64,000 bases of DNA from Albugo candida (GCA_040437565.1 JBDOQK010000007.1:248001-312000); one strand, 5' to 3'. Numbered from the stretch's first letter, positions 22,379-34,038 are shown. The notes: generated from the letters alone by a model not told the origin. Numbers and translations are program-made.

Positions 22379-23423
22379 NNNNNNNNNNNNNNNNNNNNNN
22401 NNNNNNNNNNNNNNNNNNNNNNNNNNNNNNNNNNNNNNNNNNNNNNNNNNNNNNNNNNNNNNNNNNNNNNNNNNNNNNACATCATAGACGTTGACTTGCA
22501 TGTCGTCTGAAGCTACCATCAGCATTTTTCCATCGGATGTGTATGACAACGAGCGAACGGGTTTTGTACGATCTACATAGGTATGCACAAGTTTGCTTGT
22601 TTCGGCGTCGTAAATTCCAACGATTCCGTCGTATCCTCCATATGCGATATACTTTCCATCCGGTGACTACAAGCAGGTTGTATTCATACAAAGTCCCGAT
22701 TCGTACTGCTGAATGTTCACGTACATAGACGACGCTCATGACAAATTTCGATTCGGTCGGAATCTCAGATATGATTTTTTCTGCTTCCAGATCTATAACG
22801 TTAATCTTTGCTTTTTGACTCCCAGAGGCAACTTGGGAAGAATTGGGATGTAATGCAATCTTCCACAATTCTCCTGAACCCACGTCAAACTTTTTTATTG
22901 TGGTCCCATTTTTCAAATCGAGCACACGTATATGGCAATCGAGTGAGCTTGTGATCGCCCTCGAGTTTTGTGCGCCAGTAATTGAAAGAATTCCAAGATT
23001 ATGGCCTGAAATCTCGTGTATTGGTGATATTGCATCCAGGTCCGCTTGCCTATAACATTTCTTCAGGTGAGATATTCACGAGAGATGCTCGTATTACCAT
23101 GCTTTGGCATTCTCATCCACGGAGCCGGTCAAAATGACGTTATTGCTGGTCCAAAATGTACTCCATATACCGTCTGTATGGGCATTTGGTACTGATAGTG
23201 ATGCCCGTAGCTATAAAAAGACAGAATACATAACTAATACATCCTCAGATGACAACTCGGTGACGTACCATGAATTCCGCAGATAAGTACCAGTACTTAT
23301 CAGTGGCTATGATAAAGAAAGTAAAAATAGATCAAACGCAAAGATGCGGAAAGAATACTTATTTTGGCATTCACATACGCAATAAATTAGTCCTACATCT
23401 ATATCATTCGGCAACATTCTATC

Positions 23424-23975
23424 ATGGATATATCACCTTCTCAATTGCTGAATCGAGAGCTTGAAGCACTGTCTGACACAGTCAATCTATGCAATCCAGT
23501 TACATTTTATCATACTAATGATTGGTAAGTCACTTGGTCTTTTGATACACTTAATCTAATACCGGAAATGTTTAGGAAAAGCTCATCTCAACATGCATTG
23601 TCAGTGGCAAAGAAGGAGGATGGGTACATCGCGCGATTGCCCGATACATTCATACTTACAGAAGAAATGAAACACGTAGCTAGCAAGAATGCAACTTTCT
23701 TGAATATCGAAAAAATGAAACACTCAACTTCAACGCTATTACCAAACAAAGTACCTCCCAGGACCATGCAGCGCAGTCATTTGAATGGTATTCTTGCAGG
23801 TCTTCCAGGAAGCAAGACTGCTCCCACGAGTAGCTACACAAGAGATTTTGTATACTCAGAACAGATGGGAGAAATGAACGAGAACAAAAACATGGAATTC
23901 TTTCGAAAGAAAGATGCTCACTCGGAGTATGTTGAGGCAAGAGCACGTTTCAGCAAGATGCATAGTGTAACTTAA
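23424..23975 (+). CDS. Small unknown protein (complete copy)
   Basis: ATG 23424 opens exon 1 (MDISPSQLLNRELEALSD and on to FYHTND), then a short GT-AG intron at about 23526-23574, then exon 2 to the stop at 23973-23975. The product is about 170 residues, hydrophilic and mostly helical or disordered, with a Lys-rich start, a Thr/Ser/Pro-rich middle and a charged C-terminus (EFFRKKDAHSEYVEARARF). There is no signal peptide or membrane helix and I recognise no family. A 5' fragment of the same gene occurs at 21957-22378 in the overlapping left contig. It is divergent from the WD40 gene, with the GATA palindrome between them. Confidence 0.6.
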
Positions 23976-24218
23976 TGTATTTATATATACTGGAATATAT
24001 TCAAGACTGTATCGCTTTTGTGCGGGAAAAAGAGAGAGCGACATAGTTTACCGGGCAGTGCTCTTCTGAACAACTCTCCCTGCAATTGCAAAATGTTAGC
24101 AAGAATGAACTTGGGCAGCGTCATCGACCTATATTCTTGACTTGAATGTAAGGCACCTCAGTTGATGTGCAATGTGTACCTCAATTTGGGCGACTCATCT
24201 CCCCCACTCGCGACAACA

Positions 24219-25391
24219 ATGACAGAGCGTTTAAGCATTCAGGACGCAAACGATGATAATGATGCAAGTGTGATTCGAATCACTCAGTACGGAAAGTATA
24301 GAAAATATGTCACATACGCGACTGCCTTATTCAATGTAAGCTTTCGTACTTGCTTAGCTCTTCACCGGTAGCTAAAGATCCTTGTACCGTAGGAGAAAAA
24401 CGTCAGACATGTCCAATTAAAAGCCATGGGGTCGGCCATCAGCACGGCAATACAAGTAGCGGAGACTCTAAAGGAATCTGTGATTCATTTACATCAATCG
24501 ACAAAAATTGGATTGGCAGATGTTGCTTCCGATGTTTCTGCAAGAAATGAGTTTGTGAGAAGTGATCGAAAGAGGCAAACGCCATACATGTTCATCCATT
24601 TGTCTTTGGATGTTATTGATTCTTCAGTAAACAATAGAGACTCACAAAATCGTGAAGGAAACNNNNNNNNNNNNNNNNNNNNNNNNNNNNNNNNNNNNNN
24701 NNNNNNNNNNNNNNNNNNNNNNNNNNNNNNNNNNNNNNNNNNNNNNNNNNNNNNNNNNNNNNGGTAGCTAAAGATCCTTGTACCGTAGGAGAAAAACGTC
24801 AGACATGTCCAATTAAAAGCCATGGGGTCGGCCATCAGCACGGCAATACAAGTAGCGGAGACTCTAAAGGAATCTGTGATTCATTTACATCAATCGACAA
24901 AAATTGGATTGGCAGATGTTGCTTCCGATGTTTCTGCAAGAAATGAGTTTGTGAGAAGTGATCGAAAGAGGCAAACGCCATACATGTTCATCCATTTGTC
25001 TTTGGATGTTATTGATTCTTCAGTAAACAATAGAGACTCACAAAATCGTGAAGGAAACAAACGTTTCGGCGATGCAGGATCGCGAGGCACAAATAAAAGA
25101 TATGGTAGAGGTCAAAAAGGCTATGCACCGAATACTGATTCTCCTCGAGAAAATGGAGATTCATCGACTCAAGGAACGAAGTCAAGACGCCCCCGAAACA
25201 ATTCTGACAAAGTAAAACGTGAGAGAAAGCGTGAAGACCCACCTACCTCCGCACCTGAACGAGACCCGAAGGAAAAGGATCAAATCGAAAGTGCCGACGA
25301 TGGACAAGATGCTGTAACTTGGAAACGTGGAGAAAAAGCGTCGGGAAGGAATCGTCGACGTGAAATTCGTGCCAAAGTTCCAAGCAACTGA
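24219..25391 (+). CDS. Alba-domain nucleic-acid-binding protein
   Basis: Alba proteins bind RNA and DNA; eukaryotic members act in RNase P/MRP and in translational control. Exon 1 from ATG 24219 encodes SVIRITQYGKYRKYVTYATA, then an intron (about 24337-24391) joins EKNVRHVQLKAMGSAISTAI and QVAETLKE. The final part is a long basic Arg/Gly/Lys/Ser-rich tail to the stop at 25389-25391, typical of RNA-binding Alba proteins with RG-like tails. A gap at 24663-24762 plus a 296-bp overlap interrupts exon 2. Dropping one copy restores a single clean frame. ATG 24162 is an alternative, longer start. Confidence 0.88.
24367..25058. repeat. Gap (24663-24762) flanked by 296-bp duplicated contig ends
   Basis: Bases 24367-24662 recur at 24763-25058 with no difference seen by eye. 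They cover the end of the Alba intron and the start of exon 2. This is an unmerged contig overlap. Confidence 0.92.
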
Positions 25392-25503
25392 TCGAAGAAA
25401 CGAACATAAGATCGAGCTTCGGTCAGTAGCGTCAAAACTAGATTTATGTCCCTGCCATTATTTTGACATTTTTGGACAGGAACAGTATAACAACATAAAC
25501 GTT

Positions 25504-27432
25504 ATGTCTTCCGAAAGAAGCGAGCAATTTGTTGCACCTACGCGTCTGAGCGAAGAACGTTGCATCGAACCTGAGTCATTCACTTCTCAGGACTCTAACA
25601 ATGCTCACTCGGTTCGTCCCTTTCATTCCATTTTTTACACTAAAAAGACTTGTTAATTTGACTGCTTCAAGTGTTGCATTTGTCATGAGGTCGTGCTAGC
25701 TCAACAAGGCTCACTGCCTTCTTGTGATCATATCTTTCACTTTGATTGCATAATGACATGGTCGAAAGTAACAAATCTATGCCCGTTATGTAAACAAAAA
25801 TTTAATCACATTACTGAGCGCGGAAATGCAGAAACTTTAGTGCACACACACGAGATACAAGATTGTAAACAAGTGTATGTACCCGAAGTTTCGTCCGATG
25901 AATTATTGGCGACGCAGTTACAGTTAGCTAATGATATTCGATGTGAGATTTGTGGGCGAGGAGATGATGAAGGTGTGTTGTTAGTCTGTGAGGCAGACGG
26001 ATGTCAGTTGGCAAACCACACGTACTGTATCGAGCTTGGAGCAGTTCCAGAAAGCGCTTGGTATTGTAGGCATCATCAACATGTGAGGGGTCAGCGTGCG
26101 AGTGATGCAATTGTACGACCTGCTGCAACAGTTTTGGCTCGAAGACGAACGCGGAGGTTTGCAACGTTGATGTCGAGATTTCTACAAGAAAGAGCATCCA
26201 ACAGAGATCAGAATTATGGGGTTCCCATACCCCAGAGAAGAAGTCAGGTTTCAAATCGATTGGCTGCCAACTACATCAATCGTATGTCCTTGGAACTCCA
26301 GCAAGTACAAAGGAGAGCTGAAAGAGCACGTCCTCTAGCGGGCGCGACTTTAAATCGCACTATGCGAGTACCAAGAAGAGTCCATGCAGCAAGAGAGACT
26401 AGTGGAGATGTGATCTCAACTCAGACCCCAAGAGAACCTTCAGTGAGGCAGTCCGATGTATTTTCTGCGGTAGTTGTGCGGCGGTACCGCGAGCTGGAAA
26501 AACTAATGACTGATGCGGTCAATAAAGATAACTATGCGTCAACAGTCTCACTCAACATACCAAAGACTGCTCGATTACGGCTTATATCGAGAGTAAAAGA
26601 TTTTTTTACGGCTCTTACGTTAGCAGAGAAGCGTATGGTTGTGAAATGTGGTGCTTTGGTCGCTCTGTTTTCTTGGATTCGCATCGCGACGAACGAGTCC
26701 AATGTTACGAGGACAGAAAATGCCCACCCTCAAGTTTTGGATGGGATTTTGAGCGTGATGGCAATCCTACCCATCGAGAAAGAGGATTTTGATGAGGTAC
26801 TGATATCCAATATCGTGCTCATGCTCTAAGACTTTATCATTAGGTAACTGGATTGCATTTTGCGATGTCTAAAATTGCGGACGACACAAACGCGAATTTG
26901 TCCATCCGATCCAAAGCAAGTGAGCTACGTGATGCGTACCAGAGTTTTAATCCACCCGAGAGAGCTATCATAACAGACACTGTCGTTCCAATTCCCCGTA
27001 TTTCAGACATAACTTCGACTCCGGAGGCATTACCTCCACTACCGTCGATCAAGCGATTTTTACCATCCGCGACACCAAATAGCGCCAAACGAATCAAAAC
27101 AAAGCAGTAAGCCATGATCCATAACTGCTGCAAGTTTGGACTAATCGCATATGATTGACAGAATCGTGAAGGATCCAAGCCAAAGTGCTGCAGAATATGT
27201 AAAAAGAAAATTGTATCCCTATTACAAAGAGAACAATCATAAACTATCCAAAGAACGCTACAAGACAATAGTAAGAAAAACAACAAAGACATTCATCTCC
27301 GAGTTGGAATCAGCAAAGCAAAACACCGAAAGTATGATAGCGTATGATGGACAACTGGTGCAGTCGGCAAAAGCGAGATTGAAAACGTTGTTGAACAGGG
27401 TCTTCCACGATGAAATGAGATCTCAAGTTTAG
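25504..27432 (+). CDS. RING-PHD protein, PHRF1-like, with C-terminal SRI-like region
   Basis: ATG 25504 opens a short Ser/Glu-rich exon; an intron then leads to the RING finger CCICHEVV with CDHIFHFDC and CPLCKQKF (about 25672-25803). A PHD finger follows (CEICGRGDDEGVLLVC, then HTYC and WYCRHH, about 25940-26080). A long Arg-rich middle and a TFIIS-N-like helical segment (SRVKDFFTALTLAEKRMVVK) come next. Two more introns join the C-terminal block AEYVKRKLYPYYKENNHKLS with KERYKTIVRK, which resembles the SRI-type end of PHRF1 and related proteins that bind the phosphorylated RNA polymerase II tail. Stop 27430-27432. Predicted role: a nuclear ubiquitin ligase linked to chromatin and transcription (inference from the RING, PHD and SRI-like order). 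Confidence 0.83.
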
Positions 27433-27742
27433 CAGAAAGTATCTGCCAGTGCAACGCACTATGTACTTATTTTTTATAAGCGGAGTAGAAAAAAATAGCA
27501 TGTGGATAGAAATCACCGTAGGAGAACAAATGCAATCTTAACAATTACGCCTGACCGGACGCATACATGCAAGCTTAACGTGCTTGTATATCCTCATACC
27601 ATGATGCATTCAGCGACATCGTCTCCAAGCTCTCATACAGCACTTAAGCTTTAGAGCAGATACTACTTTTTGTTTCCCTTTGCTGCAGTTAGTTCATTCA
27701 GTGTTATCTAATATGCCAGCAGTTAAGTGGTAAAACAACGAT
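27433..27742. other. Intergenic region, nothing recognised
   Basis: About 310 bp between the PHRF1-like stop and the start of the capping-enzyme homologue. AT-rich; no ORF, repeat or RNA gene seen. It presumably holds the terminator of one gene and the promoter of the next. Confidence 0.4.
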
Positions 27743-30257
27743 ATGATTCATTCCAACGGAAATCAAGCTGCTGATCTCAATGAGAGAGACAAAATGGATG
27801 CGAAAAACGGAAACAACACATCAGAGGTAGTGTGTATTCTGTCACGATAGTCTCTCTTCATAAAAAATCACACGTAGAAGGCCACAACGATCACGCATCC
27901 AGCAGAAATAGTTGAAAAATTCAAACGAGTTCATCAATTGGAACGTGCAAAGTTATCGCTGGAATCATATCGTGATGATCCTGTCAACAAGCGAGCAAAG
28001 AAAAGCGGAAATGTTACAAATACGAAGAAGTTGTTACGCTGGCCAAAGACACAATGGCAGTCTTTCGAGAGGATTCCCCAGTATGCAAGAAAAATACCGT
28101 CGGGAATATGTTCTATCTTACCTATTCGTTGCCCTTTATCATCCGTGTATGTCAATGATACTGGCGACGCTGTCTCATTGCTCAGTCATTAACTGCTTTT
28201 TTAGGTATGAAATACATTATCAAAAGGGAATTGCATCCAACTATTCACCCTCAGCACTGATGGAACGGTTTCTTGACGATGCCAAAAATGGTTCAAGCTT
28301 GAATAATCTCGGTCTGGTCATTGATGCGACCGGATGTGATACTTTTCTCCATGACGCAAAGTAGGATTTTGCATCACCAATTGACGAATGAGTCTCTTTA
28401 TACCGTGGCTGATCTCAAGGGAATGGGCAGACTGGGATGTGGAGTACAAAAAACTCAACGGATCTTTTGATCTGACAAGTACGTATAAATGAGGTCACGG
28501 GAGTTTCCTCCAGTCGACAATAACTGCTTTGCTACTATGTTAAAAGGTCCAGATGACGCGAAGAAGAGAGAAGAAGAAGAGACCGTTATGGTTAATGATT
28601 TTAGCGATGTACTCTCAAAGCATTGTGCTGGTGGAAAGAAAGAGTATGATGTTGCTGTATTCGGCTTATGGGGATACAATTTGGTGGGATTCCTCATCGT
28701 AAGGTGGAGATCTTTTATGCTACGAATCGCTGCATTGACTCCCTCATGTGCTACATTTTACAGCTGGATGATTGAGAAAATGAACACAGCGTTAGATGTG
28801 GCACTTCAGCAAATTGCGACTGCTTGTCCACCTGGAATATATTCCATGTATTATCTGAAGGTATATCTGTCGCTCTTTGCCCAAACAAATTTGTAACGCT
28901 GGAAACAGAGGTTGTATCGAAAATACTTCAACGTACTATCCGATCCAACGATCCGTATTGCGTGTGCAGCTAAACCAGAATGGGATACTGTGCTGAATGA
29001 AGACGTCTCTGATGCGGATTTACGAGCTGGTATTGGCCCCGAGATTTTAACTGCGAATGACCGAGAAACGGCTTTCGTTCAAAACAGTACAAATAGCGCA
29101 GAAAGAAGCAAGATTATGACTCCAGTCTCAGAGGCCTCATCTACAAGCTCATTGACAGTCCCAGCCTATAAGCCACCAGTGTACATTCCACCAAGCCATA
29201 CGCAAAAGAAGATCCAAAAACCTCGAAAGATTCGAACTTGGGTCGAGCAAGTCTCAAAATTAGGATTTGGCGAGCATTTGGATTCCGAAGGTGAAGAATA
29301 CAAGCAAGCTATAGCATCTTTGGCAGCACTTGCAGGTATTGCCGGATTTGCTGGCTGTGAGGTAATTGAAAACAAGCGCTGGACATATCTGATGTTTCAC
29401 GATACACTGATGATAGGCAATCTCACTAACGGCAACGCATATCGGCGAAGAGGCGTACAAGCAGCGCGGATGCCTGACAGTGGCTTACCTCGTCACGTGG
29501 CGGGCTCGAGGGTATGTAGAGCACCTTCACATCTTATCAGAGTCTTAATTGTGTCTTTATCAATTATGCAGTCGTCGATGTCTACTCTATTTGGCCGATG
29601 AAGCAACATACGTCGTCTCTCGAGACATGTCGTTGACAAAAGTCAATATGAAATTCCCTCGACGACGTGCTCCAGTAAGTGTTCTCTATGTGCGATCAGT
29701 TTTTAAGCTGACTGATTTGGCCCCTTTCAAGTCAGAATTTTTGACAAATACATTGGTTGACGGCGTCTTAGTCGAGGATCAAGATCATGGCCACAAAGTC
29801 TTGCGCTTTCTTGCTTTTGACATCATCGTAATGGAGGTAATTGAATTAACAGTCTTCACTTGTATCTTCTTACCTACACGACTAGGGAGCTCCAATATGG
29901 CAGCAGAAGCTCGAGAAACGATTACAATGTCTACAAAATGAAGTGATATTACCAAAGAAGAACGACAAAATAGATATCGCTCAAAAGGAACCATTTCGTA
30001 TTCGCATGAAGGATCATTTTCGTCTTAGCAAAACTGAATACTTATTGCAAAGCTTCGTTGAATGTGTGACTCATGAGGTGGACGGGCTGGTGTTCACACC
30101 CACTGAAGCAGCGTACAACTTGGGCGGCTACGAATGTAAAGATCCCGTCTACAAATTCATTTCCAGTGAAAGCGGAGGGTGTGGTATCCCAGGATTGGAC
30201 GGTAGTATCACGAAGCGGCGATTACTGGAATATATAAAGTCCATTCCAACGAAATAG
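27743..30257 (+). CDS. mRNA capping enzyme homologue with both active sites lost (pseudoenzyme)
   Basis: Twelve short exons joined by GT-AG introns give one frame: 27743-27826, 27878-28080, 28205-28360, 28420-28478, 28547-28703, 28764-28860, 28909-29361, 29417-29511, 29572-29674, 29732-29836 and 29886-30257 (the last may be two exons). The N-terminal half aligns with the metazoan-type RNA 5'-triphosphatase (NNLGLVIDATGCDTFLHDAK, then LIVSWMIEKMNTALDVALQQ and CPPGIYSMYYLKR). Where HCxxGxxRTG should be, it reads VFGLWGYNLVG, so the catalytic Cys and Arg are gone. The C-terminal half is the guanylyltransferase fold: motif I KxDG is WRARGRR (no lysine), motif III LDGE is LVDGV, motif IIIa RFLAFDIIVMEG and motif IV THEVDGLVF are kept, and motif V (KWK) is DPVYKF. 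No OB-fold with motif VI follows. The exons are intact, so it is probably expressed. Confidence 0.85.
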
Positions 30258-30325
30258 CCATAGAACAAGATGAATACGTGTAATCTTACATTTCGATTGG
30301 AATCAAATTTGAAGCGCTTACGAAA

Positions 30326-30754
30326 TTAACGATTTTCAGCTCGATAATGCTTTCGTCCATATCGGTGTATCCGTCGCGGGGAAGAGCTTTTCGGGCTGGG
30401 TCGGGATTCTGTTGAAGACTTGTCCTTCCTCGCTGCCGACGTGGCCTTAGCGCGTGGGCTGGAGGCACTCTCACTATCGTTATTTGGTTTAGAATGGTGC
30501 TTTGTGTTTGTAGAAGCCGAGACGAAAGCTCTGGTCTCGTTTTGTTTGTCAAAATGAGGAGATGAGCGCTTAAAGACTACCGGTGTTACACGTGACTCAT
30601 TGGTGTACATCGATTTATCGTCTTCGTCGTAACGAGCGTATACAAGGGGAGTGCAGTCGTGATCGAACCAGGCAGCCTGATGGTCGATTTCTTTCTTATT
30701 CAGCTCTCTATGACAGCCACAATAACGACGGCAGCATCCCGCCACACTTCCCAT
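30326..30754 (-). CDS. Small protein with possible N-myristoyl/palmitoyl start
   Basis: A 142-codon frame with the N-terminus MGSVAGCCRRYCGCH. Gly2 with a small residue at position 6 fits N-myristoylation, and the nearby cysteines fit palmitoylation, as in peripheral membrane proteins. The rest is hydrophilic (ELNKKEIDHQAAWFDHD), ending in a Ser/Lys/Arg-rich low-complexity tail. I recognise no domain. A different frame just upstream on the same strand (SLTLIERKVWEVWRDAAVV) also looks coding, so the true 5' structure may include another exon and the acylation signal could then be fortuitous. Confidence 0.4.
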   Translation of the reverse strand: MGSVAGCCRRYCGCHRELNKKEIDHQAAWFDHDCTPLVYARYDEDDKSMYTNESRVTPVVFKRSSPHFDKQNETRAFVSASTNTKHHSKPNNDSESASSPRAKATSAARKDKSSTESRPSPKSSSPRRIHRYGRKHYRAENR

Positions 30755-31015
30755 ACTTTACGCTCAATCAATGTGAGACTATTGATACGTTTATGCGGAT
30801 CTGTACCCTCGAGTCTATTTTGCTCGTACTCGACCCTTGCGGAAGAAGGCTGTAGACTTGACGTGATTATAGATTGCTATGTCGACCAACATGAAAGCGA
30901 AGGCACTTCACCGCTTGCGATAGTATCGCTGAGAGAACTTTTTTTATATAAGCCGCTGCTTTGATATGTATCAATTGAAACGCTTGCCTATCACTGAGAC
31001 GATGATAATAGATGC

Positions 31016-33163
31016 ATGTGGAATACACCTCTCATCATCGCGTGTTCGCCGTCCGATATTGACAGTTGTTGCTTGTCTATAAATAAGGTTGCAGGCATCA
31101 TGAGAATCCCTGAGATTGTAGAACAAGATGGGCTCGTAGCGAATCTATTTCACTATCTTTGGAGCAAAGACGACGCTGGTAATGGACCACGGGTGAATCT
31201 TCCGCATACTATTCTATACGCTTCAGGACAACCACTTTCGTGGTATTTCACTTCCTTGAAAACCGGAAGAGTAAAGCGAAAACATTCTGCTCACATGACC
31301 GACGCACATATTGAGCGTTCATTTTTGAAAGATAAGAAATCGGCAAGTGATATCGTTGCCTACTACATTTACACCCTTCACCATGAAGACAATAAAGCCC
31401 ATACTCTCGCATCACATGTTTCAGACTCAGTTCATGACGACAGTAGTTCGATTCAGCCAGCAACGATCGAGTACTTTGACACTTCGGGTCTGCGCGATTT
31501 CTTTAAGCGATGCGAGGAAGGTAGGAATCATTCGGGGGTTCTTCAAAGGTTTATCACACCCAAAACCAACCATAATTCTGGTATTCGAGCAATCTGGTCG
31601 CCTCGGATATGTCTCGTTGATCGTCGTACGAATCGATACAAATTTAATGACTCAAAGTATTCCGTGTATGAACGTGCTGTCACCTTTGACGGCCCGGAAA
31701 GTTTCTCCCGTCATGATCCTGTGCGTGGAACTCTGCTTGCCGGAGAGGTGCAATTTATATGTGAAGAGATTGCGGAACACTTGAATCGAGTCGGCTACAA
31801 AGAGAGGAGTATTTCTACTTTGGTTGTTCATTTGAAATTAGACAGTAAGGAGCGATTGTGGCTTCAGTGGTGTTCGTCCTTGCGAACGATAATGAAAACA
31901 GGGGATTCTCACGGGAATGTTCGCACGCTGAGAGGTACTGCTTCAGCGCCGCAATTGACGAAAGCTCGACCAGTCGACCTTACCACAGATCCAAAGGTTC
32001 CTGCGCACATGCTTCAAGCGGGAGCTTTGAGACGCATGCAGCCTAGTCATTCTCTTATCTCCCTAGCTTTGATACCAGAAAAAGGATTTGGCGACTTGAC
32101 GGCTTGTCCAAGCTGCGGGAACATGGTGGATAGAAATCGTATGGCCTCTACAACATACAGAAATATCATTCAGCACTATCAAAAGTTCCTGATGTATGCA
32201 CGTCTGCATTCGAGTTCCAGCTCGTCCTTTTTGCTCAAATGGCCTCCAGAGCATCAGCTTGTTCAAGCTGCTGGCGGCATTGGATTTGGGATCTTACCAG
32301 CCCTGATGGAGATGCGAAAATCTGCACATATGAATGCCATCGCGCATCACGATTCAAGCAGAGAAGTAAGCAATTTGACTCCAAAATCGACCCGATGCAC
32401 TGTGGGGCTATACTCGGAGCGAGATTGGATGATTCCACCGGTTCTGCAGCATTTACATCCTTCATGGACTATGGAGGACTACGAACGATACCGCCACGAC
32501 CCAATGTGCATGCAAAAACTTATCGCTGTCTGCGAAACTTGCTGCCTGACGTATTTTGACTACGCAACCAATGCCTTGGAGCTCAACAACTCTCTTCACA
32601 CAGAGACACCGATCACATTGCGACCCCGCGAAAATGTAGACTTGCTGTATCCGATGAATCGGAAGATGTGCTCAAAGGCGAAGAAAAGGCTTTTTCCGAT
32701 ACCTCAGAGAAAACTTGGAGTAGGACGACATTGTCAGCAGAGTTTATCTACAAGTCGTAAAGCTGCGAATAAGGAATCCTGGAAACCAATTCCAGCCCCA
32801 GCAAAAAATCCACAAAGCCAGGTAGGTGGACCATCGACTCTGGAAGGGACTACCCAGCGAGAGTTTTCATCACGCGCGGATGGAGCGATCATATCCTCCA
32901 CGAGCATATACGCCCAAACGGTGGTATTTCCTCCGACAGAAGATGATTGCTTCGACTTGCTCGAAGACATGGCTGAGGATTTTTTACCGGCTACGCTCGC
33001 GAGATGCAACATGATGGAAGCTGATCTGCTTTTCAATAAATTTGTCGACATGAAATCGTCAAGCAGTCAGATACGCGAACAATTGGAAGCCGTGAAGGAT
33101 AGCTCATCCAATGCAAATATTTCAAATACATACAAAAAAGTTAGGCATAAAAGAGAACGATGA
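31016..33163 (+). CDS. Large single-exon protein of unknown function
   Basis: A continuous frame of 715 codons to the stop at 33161-33163. ATG 31016 is the first in frame; ATG 31100 (MRIPEIVEQDGLVANLF) is an equally good start. The middle part (RAIWSPRICLVDRRTNRYKF, VVHLKLDSKERLWLQWC) looks like a compact beta-rich domain. Two cysteine pairs, CPSCGNM near residue 365 and CETCC near residue 500, could together bind zinc. The C-terminal 150 residues are Ser/Lys-rich and end in a coiled-coil stretch. No signal peptide or membrane segment. I do not recognise the family; conservation in flagellate protists would point to a ciliary role, but that is speculation. Confidence 0.7.
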   Translation: MWNTPLIIACSPSDIDSCCLSINKVAGIMRIPEIVEQDGLVANLFHYLWSKDDAGNGPRVNLPHTILYASGQPLSWYFTSLKTGRVKRKHSAHMTDAHIERSFLKDKKSASDIVAYYIYTLHHEDNKAHTLASHVSDSVHDDSSSIQPATIEYFDTSGLRDFFKRCEEGRNHSGVLQRFITPKTNHNSGIRAIWSPRICLVDRRTNRYKFNDSKYSVYERAVTFDGPESFSRHDPVRGTLLAGEVQFICEEIAEHLNRVGYKERSISTLVVHLKLDSKERLWLQWCSSLRTIMKTGDSHGNVRTLRGTASAPQLTKARPVDLTTDPKVPAHMLQAGALRRMQPSHSLISLALIPEKGFGDLTACPSCGNMVDRNRMASTTYRNIIQHYQKFLMYARLHSSSSSSFLLKWPPEHQLVQAAGGIGFGILPALMEMRKSAHMNAIAHHDSSREVSNLTPKSTRCTVGLYSERDWMIPPVLQHLHPSWTMEDYERYRHDPMCMQKLIAVCETCCLTYFDYATNALELNNSLHTETPITLRPRENVDLLYPMNRKMCSKAKKRLFPIPQRKLGVGRHCQQSLSTSRKAANKESWKPIPAPAKNPQSQVGGPSTLEGTTQREFSSRADGAIISSTSIYAQTVVFPPTEDDCFDLLEDMAEDFLPATLARCNMMEADLLFNKFVDMKSSSSQIREQLEAVKDSSSNANISNTYKKVRHKRER

Positions 33164-33279
33164 CTCTACCAGATTTCTCTCGATATACAAGTGACGAACA
33201 GCACCTCTGCACGTGATTGATCCATGCTTCCAGCAAAATACGTATCCAAGGTAGATGGACGGAGCTGGTATCTACCATG

Positions 33280-33846
33280 TTACATTTTCATCTCTACAAA
33301 ATGAAGCCAAGTTTGGTGGTTTCGATCGTAATAGTCTCTCACAAACTTACTCTCGACGTCTGCTTTGCGTTGAGTGACTTTATGATAGTCATGTTGTAAG
33401 ATGATGATTTTCTGTCGAGTCTGACGCAGTACAAGTTGCAGTCGTTGATGCTCTTCTTCCCTTTTCTTTTCTTCTTTCACAACTTCAACTTGCTCCGCTA
33501 CAAAGCTATCAGCTTTCATCGTAATGTTTTGCCGTCAAATCAGACCTCGAATTCGTTCCAAATCTGCTTTCGCTCTTTGCAATGCTTTCTGCATCGCGCT
33601 ATTTTTTCCACCAATTTCAAGAAGGCGTTTTTGAGCCAAAATGTTTGCAGACACCGCATCTGTTTCTGCTCTATCTACCAGTTCCTCATCCAGACTCAGT
33701 TCCTTCTTTCGAACATGAAGGCCACATGCTTGTACTGTTAATTCTTCGACTGTATTTGATGCTTTTGCTACGTATTCTTTCCACTTTTTCAGTTCAGTGT
33801 TGCATCCCTCAATTTCTTTCTCCGTTTCTTGTACATACGATCGCAT
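33280..33846 (-). CDS. Coiled-coil protein, unknown
   Basis: Two exons fit. Exon 1 runs from ATG 33846 (MRSYVQETEKEIEGCNTELK) through a long heptad-like region to ADLERIRG. A 63-bp GT-AG intron then leads to exon 2, VVKEEKKREEEHQRLQLVL with TRQKIIILQHDYHKV, ending near 33280. The protein is almost entirely coiled coil, about 170-180 residues. The last splice near the stop is unclear. The gene is convergent with the large unknown plus-strand gene. No function can be given. Confidence 0.5.
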
Positions 33847-34038
33847 CTTGCAATGCCGAGTATTGACAGCTATAAATATGCCACAATCAGAGATTGTGAG
33901 TCTGTAGCGATGTTACACGAATAGCGCCATGTAGAAGCGATAAAGAGTCATCTATTTATCGATAAAATCTATCACGAGATATTCTGTTGCGCTTCCATTT
34001 CGACCAATGATTCTTTACACTGCTTTCAATTCCCGAAT

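Larger units (their letters stand above)
21012..23845. repeat. Gap (22379-22478) flanked by 1367-bp duplicated contig ends
   Basis: Bases 21012-22378 are repeated at 22479-23845. I found one difference: T at 21080 versus C at 22547. It falls in a Leu codon (TTA/TTG) of the WD40 gene on the minus strand and is silent, as expected for a heterozygous site. Suffix of left equals prefix of right, so this is an unmerged overlap or haplotig join. The WD40 5' part and the small plus-strand gene appear twice only because of this. Confidence 0.92.

Noticed and set aside
22479-23300. Second copy of the WD40 gene as a tandem paralogue
   Set aside because: It starts exactly at a gap, equals the left flank up to one silent base, and lacks the gene's 3' half. 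It is an overlapping contig end.
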